Positions 1-9,574 of a stretch of DNA of 64,000 bases are shown here, piece after piece. The notes under the pieces are model-generated. The model saw only the letters and a list, made by a program, of their open reading frames with translations, ran no database searches and had not been told where the DNA came from. Position numbers and translations under genes: made by a program. Numbering within the stretch: the first letter of the stretch is position 1; each line of letters opens with the position of its first letter. The DNA lies in NCBI RefSeq assembly GCF_963678635.1, contig NC_087062.1:19519789-19583788 (forward strand), written 5' to 3'. Source of the stretch: Symsagittifera roscoffensis. Its lineage: Eukaryota > Xenacoelomorpha > Acoela > Convolutidae.

Positions 1-2
1 TG

Positions 3-3000
3 ACCCTGATGATCGGGACCAACGATGTATCAAGGGGTGAAGCGAGGAAAATAACAAGGCTGCACGATAAGGTGAGCTGCCTTCTTGAGGAACTGAGGAT
101 TCAGATGGACCCCATCCTGTTGACGATATGTACTGTCCCCTACAACATGATGTTTGATCAGCACGCCTTGGAGATGAACGAGAAGGTGCGGAACCTAAAC
201 AAGGGGATAAGAGACATCCACCGGAAGAGTGTGCTCCCTGTCAGACTGTTGGACGTGGCAGAGCGCATGGAGAAAGAGGGATTCCCTGAAGACACCTCCA
301 GTGATGGAATCAATTTTGATAGACCGAGGGGAGCAGAGTGGCTAAACGACGTCTTCCAAGAACACATAAATGCGCTGGAGGCGGATCTGCTAGAGACAGC
401 CCAATTCACTTTAGGACCACCTCCGAACCCACCATTCCTTGCCTCAAGGGCCTTGTCTGGTCGCTTGGGACCGAGAGTTGACACTAGAGACAGTTCAAGG
501 AGCAGCCAGACCAGATTGCAGAGTGCCACGCCAATGGAGTCTGAGGAGGTGACGTCATCAACACCTCCAAGCTCGGCGATATCCTCAGTGGTAGTGGCAG
601 AGAGCAAACGGGAAAATAAGTCTATGGAGACCGCTCGCTTGAGATATCCTGAGAAGGTGAAAGAACTGGATCTAGAGAGTTTGGAATGCAGGCAAGAATT
701 GGCGGAAACCCTGGGGATCGAACGAGTATCACACGAGGATTTGAATAGGCATCATTGCGTGGACTGGTTGAAAGCTCATGAGGCGCACTTCTCGAGAGCG
801 AAGTTGATGGAGACCACAGACCTGACGGGAATTCCCACAAAAACGATCATGGGACCAATTAACTACAGACCTCTCAAGCTGCTGGGGAGTCCGGGACTTA
901 TAGCAGAACCTCCCAAGCACCGAACTAGCATCGCCAGGATCAGGTTGGCAACCCCGGCACAGTTGAAGGTGGTAGACAAGCTACTCAATCCGGGAGGAAC
1001 GGGATTGCCAGATGCCGCTTACGAAGGCTCGAAATTGGCGGAAGATCCCAGGTACGGGAAGCCCTGTGGGAGTACCCAGCTGGCCAAAACCCTGGCAGTG
1101 TATGATAGAGCAGACCCAGCTGCTGCGAGAGTAGTCATTGTGGCGGGATCAGACTTCGAAGGAACGTCTCCCAAGTTGTTCTGGCCGGAGACTTTGATAT
1201 ACTCTTTGCCAGGAGCTGAATTAAATCAGATGTTAACTCTGGTAGTGGCAATAAAGTCGGAGATGCCCTGTGAACCTGAGCTGCTGTTGTTTGCAGGGAT
1301 GAATGATCACCTGCACGCGATGGGACTTCTTGAGCAACTAAAGGGCGATGAAATTCCGACATCGAGGAAGATATGGGAAGCCATTCAAGCGTTGTTTGCG
1401 GCGATGAATGAAGTGCAAGAGAATGTTGTCTCGAGATTCGGGTCCAAGACGAAGGTGGTGTTTACCACATCCCCTGGATACGCGAATATGCCACCCGCCC
1501 TACAGTTCGTGTACGCGGTCTTGATCCTGATAGCAGAAGGGAGTGAATGGCGGATTCTAATGGCAGCCCCCAATCGGGAGTTGGAGCCATCGAACCTGAG
1601 GCTTCGCAAGTCAGAATTGGCGGCGGCATGGGCGGACATATCTCATGCACTGAGGGGCTTTTATGGACTAGCCGACATCCTGATCGTATTAGACGAGGTG
1701 CTCTTGCTAGAGATATCGAACTTTGCCAGGCAGCTCAAGTTCAGCCCAGTCATCGGGGACGATCACCCGGCGATAAGCAAATTAACGGCCAGCCTGTGGT
1801 TTCGGAGTATGGATGTGAAGATCACGAACTCCACCAGCAAGTCTAGAGGTCCCAGTAACGAGAGAAGAAATGTGGCCGAGACGGAAAAGCAATTAGGATC
1901 GTTGAAATATCGTTTGACTCAAGAGAATGGCTGGTGGCCATTTTTGACACCAAGGCTGGAGAACGCCACGAATAAGACAAGGGAGGAAGCACCACTCCTC
2001 GTGAAGCAAGTCTGGAGTTTCCTAGAGAAGCAACTGGAGCTGGCCGAAGTAAGAGACATGACGGTGGCTAGATTTGTCTCGGCCGCCAATGAAGTGACGA
2101 TCGCAGGGTTCTGGAGAGAGCACGCCAAAGGCGAATTGAAGACTCGGAGGGATTACGAGATTCTCAAGTTCTTGAGTCCTTGCTGGGAGAAGGAATTCTT
2201 GGCAGGAATATTCGGTACCACGGCGGATATCTTTGGAGCCTTCGTGCAGGAGATACTGGGCATGCCCATCAGCCTGCTCTTGGCCCTGTATTTGGTCTAC
2301 CCCAGATACTTGTTCAACATGGGTCCAGCATACATGTTTAGTCGGGGAGTGGAGACACTTCGAGTTGATGGGTACCTGGCACTAGTGCTCTTGACCCATG
2401 GGGAATTGGTGTCGTTTCATCGATTAATGGAATATAGAGAGCCTCTGTCTATGGGGAGAGTCCACACGAGCATTGAAACCAGCTCCTACAAGTGTGCCGC
2501 AGGATTGAAGACGTTGCTAGTGCAATACCTCATGATGCAAAATCGGCACATGACGGGTGAAGATGAGAATCCAACTTCGAGAGAAGAATGGAAGAAGACG
2601 AACAGAGGGATGCCTCTGCTGACGGACCTATGCCTGGCAATGAAGTGGGACCCAATGGGGATAATCCGGGGCCTAGAGGAGGTGGTGACCTGCATTTATG
2701 GTCCAGCAGTGACGTACGCGTTCCCAGACCCCCTGGTGACAACGTATCGTCACTCTGTAACGCACTTGAGCCTTATCAGTATACTGGATGGGACGGCGTT
2801 AAATTGGTGTCAGCAGGAGGTGCTCAGAGGGCGAATGAGCAACACGGTACTCTTTGGAAAGGTGAAAGATGCCGAGCTGATAGTGTACAACTTCAGGGGG
2901 CAAATGCAATGTAGAATGGGAGGCAAGCGAGAGGGTCCCATTGAAATGTATCCCAAATTCTGGAACTTGAACCAATTGACGGCGGACGGACGAGAAATCT

Positions 3001-3272
3001 TGAGAATTCCTGCCTGGAAGGAGTGCTTCGCACTGGTGAAGAGGGAGCTGGAGACCATAATGGAGAAAGAAATCCTCCCAGCCACCATGCCTGAGTTCCC
3101 AATAGTCAGGAGGATGACCTTAGGAATGAATAGTCCCTTGGTAGTTCCCTCCATAATGGCGAGGATGACGACGGAGGAAATGCAGAAGGATTTCACTGAT
3201 GGCTGGGACCCCCTGTTCATTGGCTACACGGCGGCGGTCTACTTCCATACCAGCGAGATGAAGGTAAATTAG
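3..3272 (+). CDS. ORF1: protein with two SGNH-hydrolase-like domains, 5' end cut by the window
   Basis: The frame is already open at the first base, and the first in-window Met (base 9) lies inside a conserved block, so the true start is upstream. Numbering from that Met, residues 1-125 look like the C-terminal half of an SGNH/GDSL domain: the IGTND block at 2-6, a strand reading LLTICTVP at 37-44, and the final block DGIN at 99-102, where SGNH enzymes normally have D-x-x-H. The His is Asn, so this domain is probably inactive. A Ser/Thr/Pro-rich linker spans about 135-205. A second SGNH-like domain covers about 373-605: AGSD (Ser381), AGMND (Asn432), DDHP (Asp584/585, His586), so Ser, Asn and His are all present. 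The rest (about 690-1087) has a hydrophobic stretch near 745-770 and is not recognised. Not one stop or frameshift in 3.2 kb contrasts with the decay elsewhere, suggesting selection or youth. Substrate unknown. The SGNH assignment rests on motif order and was not run against a profile. Confidence 0.75.
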   Translation, partial: TLMIGTNDVSRGEARKITRLHDKVSCLLEELRIQMDPILLTICTVPYNMMFDQHALEMNEKVRNLNKGIRDIHRKSVLPVRLLDVAERMEKEGFPEDTSSDGINFDRPRGAEWLNDVFQEHINALEADLLETAQFTLGPPPNPPFLASRALSGRLGPRVDTRDSSRSSQTRLQSATPMESEEVTSSTPPSSAISSVVVAESKRENKSMETARLRYPEKVKELDLESLECRQELAETLGIERVSHEDLNRHHCVDWLKAHEAHFSRAKLMETTDLTGIPTKTIMGPINYRPLKLLGSPGLIAEPPKHRTSIARIRLATPAQLKVVDKLLNPGGTGLPDAAYEGSKLAEDPRYGKPCGSTQLAKTLAVYDRADPAAARVVIVAGSDFEGTSPKLFWPETLIYSLPGAELNQMLTLVVAIKSEMPCEPELLLFAGMNDHLHAMGLLEQLKGDEIPTSRKIWEAIQALFAAMNEVQENVVSRFGSKTKVVFTTSPGYANMPPALQFVYAVLILIAEGSEWRILMAAPNRELEPSNLRLRKSELAAAWADISHALRGFYGLADILIVLDEVLLLEISNFARQLKFSPVIGDDHPAISKLTASLWFRSMDVKITNSTSKSRGPSNERRNVAETEKQLGSLKYRLTQENGWWPFLTPRLENATNKTREEAPLLVKQVWSFLEKQLELAEVRDMTVARFVSAANEVTIAGFWREHAKGELKTRRDYEILKFLSPCWEKEFLAGIFGTTADIFGAFVQEILGMPISLLLALYLVYPRYLFNMGPAYMFSRGVETLRVDGYLALVLLTHGELVSFHRLMEYREPLSMGRVHTSIETSSYKCAAGLKTLLVQYLMMQNRHMTGEDENPTSREEWKKTNRGMPLLTDLCLAMKWDPMGIIRGLEEVVTCIYGPAVTYAFPDPLVTTYRHSVTHLSLISILDGTALNWCQQEVLRGRMSNTVLFGKVKDAELIVYNFRGQMQCRMGGKREGPIEMYPKFWNLNQLTADGREILRIPAWKECFALVKRELETIMEKEILPATMPEFPIVRRMTLGMNSPLVVPSIMARMTTEEMQKDFTDGWDPLFIGYTAAVYFHTSEMKVN

Positions 3273-3308
3273 TGGACGACGCAAGCGAAAAAGAGTAGAG
3301 GTTCGCAG
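3264..3308 (+). other. Candidate 45-nt phase-0 intron containing the in-frame amber between ORF1 and ORF2
   Basis: ORF1 and ORF2 share a frame and only one TAG (3270-3272) separates them. The TAG is preceded by AAG|GTAAAT, a good 5' splice-site match, and 45 nt later comes GTTCGCAG|CC, a possible though pyrimidine-poor acceptor. Removing exactly these 45 nt takes out the stop and keeps the frame. The alternatives are amber read-through, as some gag-pol genes use, or a real stop with reinitiation; ORF2 has no ATG until codon 16 (3369). Confidence 0.45.
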
Positions 3309-3323
3309 CCCCCAGGGTATGAG

Positions 3324-6300
3324 GTGCGGAAGGTCTTGAGAACTCTTGAGAAGGAGGGACTTGAGAACATGTTACCCATATGGGATGATGGCAGGATGAT
3401 CGTGATGGAGGGGCACGTCGCACTGGTAGACGACATGAAATTTGCCACGAGAAAATATAAGGCGCCCTATGGCTTGGAACAGGTGGAAATAAGACAGGAA
3501 GGAACAGAACTAGATGCAGCAGGTCAACTGCATGTAGCACTGACGGAATACAAAAAGCTGGATCCTACGACACCATCACCACTGTCCGTGGACACACCTG
3601 GAGACAAGAGGAGCGGACCCGTCGAGGACCGATTTAAGAAAATTCTCGAGAGAAGGAGACATGAGTCAGAAGAAGAGAGTATGGATGAAACTCTCAGTGA
3701 AGCCGGTGAAGACATGGAAGTGGGGAATACGCCTGAACCAGGGCCATCAGGGGAGGAGCTCACCACTCAAGAGCTGTTGAAAGACTTGAGCGAGGAAAAT
3801 TGGGCAGATACTGCCACACCACCCCTGATTCCGTCTCCCCGGAAGGATCTGGAATTGCCATTGGCAAGTGAGACCTTCAATATGGGGATGATACTCTTGA
3901 GCTCGGAGGAAAGGGAAAAGAACACTTTCGAAGGGAACAGGGACATATTCCTGGGATCACTGAAGGACGATGCTTGGAAGGAGTTCTTGGAAGAATTCAA
4001 TCAAGAAGTGGGCAGCGAGACGACGCTGGACAAATTCAAGAAGGAACTGTGGGACACAGTCGTAAGATTTGGAGAACCGCTTCTGATAGGAACGGGCCTA
4101 GATGAGAAGGCGAGAAAAGAACTACTGAGCAAGCTGGTAGAGCTGAGGAATTCACGATCGAAGACTAGAGAAGAAAAATGTGAGGACAGCTCTACTCGGA
4201 GACAAAAAACTGTAGATAAAATGGTTGATGATATAAAAAGGGATAAGGTTGGGACTAGTAATATGATTAAAAGTACTAATATCCTTAAGGCTCGAGCAGG
4301 GGGGAGGCAAGAGTTGGAAGGAGTGGATGGAGAGGTCGAATCAGTGATGGTAGCCACAACACCCTCAAGTAGAGATGTGAAGACTCGCAAGAGGAAGAGA
4401 GAAGTGGAAGGATTGGGTAGTCCTTCAGTGGATGCTGTTTTGGAAGGAAACTTGAGAGAGACGGCGCCCATGGTTTTGGCTAGATGCAAGACGGCGGCAT
4501 ACAAGAGCAGCTCGGAGCTCAGAAGACCACTTGAAGTAGAGAGGGAGATAGAGGTTTCCACCAGTTCGACATCGGAGGAAGACTTCAAGCCTCAAAAGAT
4601 AAACGTGAAGAGAGGTTCACCGAACGGACAGACATGGGAAGTAGATGTCGGCAAAGAATGGATCTCGAAGGCACACCAGGCCACGGGCAAGCGAGTGACA
4701 AGTGATCCATTGGAAAGGAACAAGACGAGGAACACCTCCCGGACGTGGTGGGTGGCCCTTGAAACATTGAAAGAAATGGAGGACTGCTGGAAGAAGTTGG
4801 ACAGTGGAGTAGCTCGCAAGCGACGTAATTGGGCCACCCAGCAAAAGGCCGAGGTTAATAGAATAGAAATGGCAAATCATCTGAAGAGGTCCTGGCAGAG
4901 TTTGTTGAAGGATCATTTTGAAGAAGCAATGAGGACACCCTCATCAGCAACACCATTAATAGCGAATCCCTTCGTTAGAACTGCAGGACAATTAATGTTC
5001 ACCTGGAGTCTGGTGGGGATAGAGTTGGAAACACTGACCTCGTATGACAGGCTGAAGTTGGGAAGCAAGAAGCTAGAGATGTATCAGGCACTGATGCAAC
5101 ACGTAGCCAGGGACAACTCAGGCTTGAGCCTGGCCAGAAGAAAGGATGCCACGTGTTTCTTGAGATGGATAATGTCGATGATGTCTGATAGCACCATCCT
5201 GGCATGCCAACAGAGAGCAAGCGCAAGCAAAACCATGGAAAAAAGAGTCTCAACGGTCATCTTGAACGTGTATCAGAGCACAGGAATAGAAAAGGAAGAG
5301 GGTTCCAGACTATCCCTAGAGAACCATAGGAAGCTAGACGAGGTACGGAGGTTTTATAATAAGAAGTTCGAAGAAGAACATGATGTTCACCGTAACCTGG
5401 CCTCGTCAGAGCAGTACTCGAGAATCAGCGAGAAGGGGGAATACCAATATGTGTCTGGAGTGATGGGAATGGCCTACAACCCCTTCTTAGACTCGGAAGC
5501 TGGAGGCGCCCACAGGAACCATGAGGTAGCGGAGCTACTGAAGTTTTGGACAGAAAGAATAATGGAAATAGACGCGGTGGAAAAAGAGGGGCCGAACCTG
5601 GGCCTGATTCTTGAGAAAACACCAGAGGTGGTGAGCATACCACGTTCAGACAAGAGAGTTGAAGTGAACATGGGCGATGGAAATGGCTTGTTGACCACGA
5701 ACTTGGGAGTGGTATGGAAACTATTAAGACCCTCCTGGTGTCCACATCCCCACGCGAGTCTGATTGAGGAAACCACCGAGCGAGTGAGGTTAGCACCAAC
5801 GGAAGATGAAGATCTGGCAAAGTTGAGTGTGCTGCATAAGCTAATTTCACCTCAGATGCAAGAGCCAGGCGAAAAGACTAGTAATCCCGGGTCAGCAAAG
5901 AAATTGGAGCCAGGTAGCTGTCTGGATTTGACGTGTGGAAACGGAGAGCACACCTGCGATGGACGGTCATGCGTTAGAATACTGTCATTTCAAAAAGAAG
6001 ACCTGGTCACTTGGTTCGAAGACATAACAGAAAGGGAGAAAAGTGAAGTGCAAATAGTAGCGGAGTGTTACGCGAGAACCACGGTGAATATAGCGACAGC
6101 TCTCGGATTCTTCTCGAGAATGTGTAGTCTGCAGTCACTGGAAAGACTAGAATCTGAACATCATTTAGTGACGGCGTTGAGCGTAGAATCATGGCCCGGG
6201 GTGTTGCAGGTGACTCAAAAACACATCCGGAGCTGGAAGGTTGGTCTCGAGGCGGAAATGGGATTTCCCATGAGCGAAGCTTATGGCTTGCCATTGAACG

Positions 6301-7505
6301 CGAAATCGCTGATAGGGTCAATGATGGCCAACTTGTGCGGAAGTCACTACCCACTGCACATGGTGATGGTGGAAGCATCCAGCCAGAGAGTACTGGTGGA
6401 CAAGGCCTTCTCAGTGCCCAAGTGCGTGAGGTTGGCTCGGATATCGCATCACTCGCACAAGTTGTTGAGAAAAATCAGAGGGACAGTACCAAAAGAATTG
6501 AGAGATGACTTGAGTGAAATCTGGGGAGAAGAACTTTTGAAGTTGGAGAGAGAGAACACAAGCGATCACGAGAGACAAAACGTGATCGGAAAACCTGTGG
6601 GAAGTGCTCCAAACCTGGAAGATAACGACACGATGCATGAGAAAATGATGGAGCTTGAGCCTCTCTTGGAAGCCTCAGGGGAGCGTAACCTCAGGAGCAT
6701 TGAAATCACCCATGGAGAATGCCCATGCCACTGTTTAGCGCAAACGGTGTGGTATCCAGATCACAAGAACCTTTGCCTGGTGTGGGATATGGAAGAAATC
6801 CGGTCGATCGGACTACCGGATCACCGACAGAAGGTGACGATCTTGGTAGTGAGTACGATCTTGGCTCTGAGATGGATAGAAGAGAATATAACGAAGTATC
6901 GGGAAGCGGGGACGCCAACGGCAGAGTCAATACACGCGATAGACTACAGTAGGAGACTCGAGTTGTTTGAGACTGCGTGCAAGGTATTCGCCATACCAAC
7001 GGAAGTCAGACATGTCTGGAGCCGTTTGAGGTACTTCCCATGGTTTCGGGCGACGCTGACGTCCTGGTTGTACATGACAACGAAAGATCACATGAGAAAA
7101 CATCAAAAGGAGTATCGACAGTTCCAGGCCGAGATTGGGCCAGAAACTTTCAAGAGACCCCTGTTAACCCATCGTAATGCAATCACGACAGGATGGAAGA
7201 GAGTGGGTAAGATGTCTAGAGACAATACCAAGGCGAGGGAATCGATACTAGAGGAGGACCTGGCGAAGAACGTGAGCTTGAGCCTGCACAACTCCTTTTG
7301 CTTGAACCGGGAATCTAGGGTGAAGGCAATACCCAACCAAGCAAAGAGGTTGCAAGAGCAAAGAGAATGGATGCGATCCTACGAGCAGCTGAAGGCTTGG
7401 GAGGAGATTGTGATTAGCTCCGATGATGAAGAGGAACTGTTGAGACAGTTTGCCGTATCTAGTACTTCAGGGTGCAGTACCTCCAAGGCGAAGAGTGCGA
7501 GATGA
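3324..7505 (+). CDS. ORF2: 1,393-codon unrecognised protein, parent family of the downstream pseudogene array
   Basis: The frame is open from 3273 directly after the ORF1 amber; the codon at 3324 is GTG and the first ATG is at 3369, so ORF2 is best read as the continuation of ORF1 rather than a separate start. Visible features: an acidic, Pro/Ser-rich N-terminus (about 80-170); a basic cluster KTRKRKRE at 353-360 that could be a nuclear localisation signal; an aromatic WCPHPH motif at 805-810; a Cys/His cluster C866-x4-C871-x4-H876-x6-C883; H1130-G-E-C-P-C-H-C1137; a LHNSFC motif at 1321-1326; and a terminal IVISSDDEEE (1362-1371) resembling a SUMO-interacting motif. There is no polymerase, protease or integrase motif. 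Seven decayed relatives (23.9-62.9 kb) align with roughly residues 150-1340 and keep the Cys/His spacing, which shows that it is a real protein family. The frame is uninterrupted over 4.2 kb. Function unknown; nucleic-acid binding is an inference from the Cys/His cluster and basic region only. Confidence 0.8.
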   Translation: MRKVLRTLEKEGLENMLPIWDDGRMIVMEGHVALVDDMKFATRKYKAPYGLEQVEIRQEGTELDAAGQLHVALTEYKKLDPTTPSPLSVDTPGDKRSGPVEDRFKKILERRRHESEEESMDETLSEAGEDMEVGNTPEPGPSGEELTTQELLKDLSEENWADTATPPLIPSPRKDLELPLASETFNMGMILLSSEEREKNTFEGNRDIFLGSLKDDAWKEFLEEFNQEVGSETTLDKFKKELWDTVVRFGEPLLIGTGLDEKARKELLSKLVELRNSRSKTREEKCEDSSTRRQKTVDKMVDDIKRDKVGTSNMIKSTNILKARAGGRQELEGVDGEVESVMVATTPSSRDVKTRKRKREVEGLGSPSVDAVLEGNLRETAPMVLARCKTAAYKSSSELRRPLEVEREIEVSTSSTSEEDFKPQKINVKRGSPNGQTWEVDVGKEWISKAHQATGKRVTSDPLERNKTRNTSRTWWVALETLKEMEDCWKKLDSGVARKRRNWATQQKAEVNRIEMANHLKRSWQSLLKDHFEEAMRTPSSATPLIANPFVRTAGQLMFTWSLVGIELETLTSYDRLKLGSKKLEMYQALMQHVARDNSGLSLARRKDATCFLRWIMSMMSDSTILACQQRASASKTMEKRVSTVILNVYQSTGIEKEEGSRLSLENHRKLDEVRRFYNKKFEEEHDVHRNLASSEQYSRISEKGEYQYVSGVMGMAYNPFLDSEAGGAHRNHEVAELLKFWTERIMEIDAVEKEGPNLGLILEKTPEVVSIPRSDKRVEVNMGDGNGLLTTNLGVVWKLLRPSWCPHPHASLIEETTERVRLAPTEDEDLAKLSVLHKLISPQMQEPGEKTSNPGSAKKLEPGSCLDLTCGNGEHTCDGRSCVRILSFQKEDLVTWFEDITEREKSEVQIVAECYARTTVNIATALGFFSRMCSLQSLERLESEHHLVTALSVESWPGVLQVTQKHIRSWKVGLEAEMGFPMSEAYGLPLNAKSLIGSMMANLCGSHYPLHMVMVEASSQRVLVDKAFSVPKCVRLARISHHSHKLLRKIRGTVPKELRDDLSEIWGEELLKLERENTSDHERQNVIGKPVGSAPNLEDNDTMHEKMMELEPLLEASGERNLRSIEITHGECPCHCLAQTVWYPDHKNLCLVWDMEEIRSIGLPDHRQKVTILVVSTILALRWIEENITKYREAGTPTAESIHAIDYSRRLELFETACKVFAIPTEVRHVWSRLRYFPWFRATLTSWLYMTTKDHMRKHQKEYRQFQAEIGPETFKRPLLTHRNAITTGWKRVGKMSRDNTKARESILEEDLAKNVSLSLHNSFCLNRESRVKAIPNQAKRLQEQREWMRSYEQLKAWEEIVISSDDEEELLRQFAVSSTSGCSTSKAKSAR

Positions 7506-8524
7506 GCAGGTGGCTCGAATGGATCTTGAGTCTTGAGAGGGAAAGGGGGGACTTGAGCGTGGGTCCGGGTGAAACCAGGATTCACGAAAAAGAAGTTTTA
7601 AAAAAGCAAATATTGTTATTAATATACTATATTTATTATATAAATCAAAATACTGCATGACAATTTCCTGATTGAATAGGACAAAAGAAATTTTAAATGA
7701 TTGGCTTGGAAAGCAAGAATTCAAGGGTGCAGGTGTGTGCAGATTTTGATTGCTGTTTAGCGATAGTGTGAAAATTTTACATGGCTGTGAATTTTGGGGT
7801 GTAGATAAGCTTAAGTCTGCTGCAAACTTCTGTAAATGACCACTGGCACTGTATCTTGAGTAACACTCGGTTTTCTGGGACTCACTGGCAGAAGACAGCA
7901 CGCGATGAGGACATCGATCTCGAGTCCGGGGAGTATGTGCCAGTCGGTCATATTTGGAAGTTTGACCTTGAGAGAAGCAAAAAACACTTGATTTTGGAGT
8001 GAAATTTAATTTTTCAAAATTTCGAATGGAACCTGTCATGCACGATTTTCTCGCGATAACTGAAAATCAGAAAAAAGAAATCAGAACAATTTCAGAACGA
8101 TTGAGTCACACACGCGGGAAAGTTGTAAGAAAAAGCAGTAGGAAATTGCTATTCGCAATTTCCATCACTATCATAATCGAGAGTAGAGCTGTCCCATCTG
8201 TGACAGAGACGAGAGCATTCCCACGAATTGGATTATAGCGACTGGAGTGTTATTCGGAACTGGACTAGAGTGAACCTTCGGTGGAAAGGTGGACAACTTG
8301 AGTGTCCTAATGGTTCACAAGAAAACTATTGTCTAGAGTATAAACTCGTTCTCATTGTTCAAACTATAAAACATTAGACTCATTTAGTTACGTTATTTAA
8401 TTCTTGAGTTAATTACCGACTGGATTATTTCCCACTTCTTGAGCGTGCTACTATGTGAGTACAAATTTAAATTCCTAGAGTGTGTTTTATGATTGTTATG
8501 TTGAGGTAAGGCGAGTTTTAGGTT

Positions 8525-8543
8525 GATCCATCTGAAATGGATC
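8525..8543. repeat. Hairpin GATCCAT-N5-ATGGATC in the ORF2 flank
   Basis: A perfect 7-bp stem with a 5-nt loop. A matching ATCCAT-N5-ATGGAT hairpin with a different loop occurs at 56,778-56,794 in the flank behind M6, so the stem seems to be a conserved part of this element's 3' region. Confidence 0.45.
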
Positions 8544-8558
8544 AAAGTTCCACTGTCT

Positions 8559-8564
8559 AATAAA
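8559..8564 (+). promoter_or_regulatory. Possible poly(A) signal AATAAA
   Basis: The first canonical AATAAA I found downstream of the ORF2 stop, just after the hairpin at 8525. It would imply a 3' UTR of about 1.05 kb. In AT-rich DNA the hexamer alone is weak evidence. Confidence 0.25.
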
Positions 8565-9178
8565 AAGTAACTTAACGGATTGTTCCAACCCGGTTTTTAA
8601 CGGCGTTCATGTATTTTGGGTATCTAGAGACCTAAGTATGGGGACGTTTCTAATTCTAGAGTGGGGGATATTTTAGTAGTAGCCTTTAAGCTGTAACGGG
8701 TCGTAGTCTCATGTCACAAACGAACCGAACTGGCTCCGACCGTTCTTGAGGTAGAAAAACACAAGAGATGGTGTCCCTGACCCTTGAGCCAGTGGTTATA
8801 GGGCCTATTTTTCTTAAGCCTCATGTGTGACTGCAGTAGACGAATGTTACAACAGACGCAATGTTAGTAGGAGATAAACAGGTTTGAATGCCTAGAGAAT
8901 CTCACTGCACTTTTGAGGCAAGAAAGAACAAGCCAATAATCTTCGGTAGCGTCTTTTCCGCTCACGAATTTATGCCGTTCGCACAATTTCGAGCCTAATC
9001 GAAGTGCAATCGAAAATCTTAGTTGTTGGTTCGACAGTTTTCACCTTAAATTTTTGCACGGTATGACGTTCAGCCATTGGGAGCCAAATCTATACTGGAA
9101 CGCGTTGAATCTTTTTACGTCCGTTGGTTCGAGTCGTAAAATCAAATCTGCAATTTCGCTGTCAAAAATTTGCCCTGC

Positions 9179-9475
9179 TCATTTTTTTTTGATTAGATTT
9201 TCCGGAGCCATTTCAATTTTTCCATGTTTAAGCCACCGTTCAAGCGCATCATCATAGGTTCCATGCACATGCTCCAAATCAAAGATTTTGCTTAAAGCAT
9301 TTTTCGCTCCTACTGCTGAGGCTAAGAGAGCAGGTAAACCTAGTAGACGAGCGGAAGAAACTTCCACAGCACCTTTGGCTGCCGGGAGAACTGTTTGTAA
9401 CAACTGGCTATCATCCATTTTCACATTTTTGACCTTGCAAAACAAATTTCTTAGTAATTCGTCGTAGCCTTCCAA
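9179..9475 (-). pseudogene. RT relic, C-terminal fragment
   Basis: 98 codons with LLQTVLPAAKGAVEVSS and ARLLGLPALLAS, matching the LP..GGLG..S...LA.PAFLAS stretch that follows RT in this class. It ends in a Lys-rich run. Confidence 0.5.
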
Positions 9476-9574
9476 AAAAATGATTTTGCAAAAAACAAGG
9501 GCTTGTATGCAAAAAATAAAGGAGTTTTGGTCTGCTAAAGCAGTTTTTCAGTAGGTGAAAACCATATTGAGCGT

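Larger units (their letters stand above)
7506..9178. other. Non-coding 3' flank of the ORF1-ORF2 gene
   Basis: No supported gene. An antisense 190-codon frame (7,467-8,039) has no recognisable features. The flank shares short blocks with the flank behind pseudogenes M6 and M7: TCCGGGGA(G/T)TATGTGCCA at 7925, the 16-mer CATTCCCACGAATTGG near 8215 (identical at about 56,238), and an ATCCAT/ATGGAT hairpin at 8525. This supports one element type with a common 3' region. Confidence 0.5.

Noticed and set aside
1135-1846. Secondary frames inside ORF1 (e.g. 1,385-1,639 minus; 1,547-1,846 plus)
   Set aside because: Shadows of the 1,087-codon frame with no motifs of their own.
5919-5972. ORF2 Cys/His cluster as a standard retroviral zinc knuckle
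   Set aside because: Spacing is C-x4-C-x4-H-x6-C rather than C-x2-C-x4-H-x4-C.
7467-8039. 190-codon antisense frame after ORF2
   Set aside because: No domain, low-complexity Ser/Phe composition, and it overlaps the ORF2 stop region; best explained as a chance frame.
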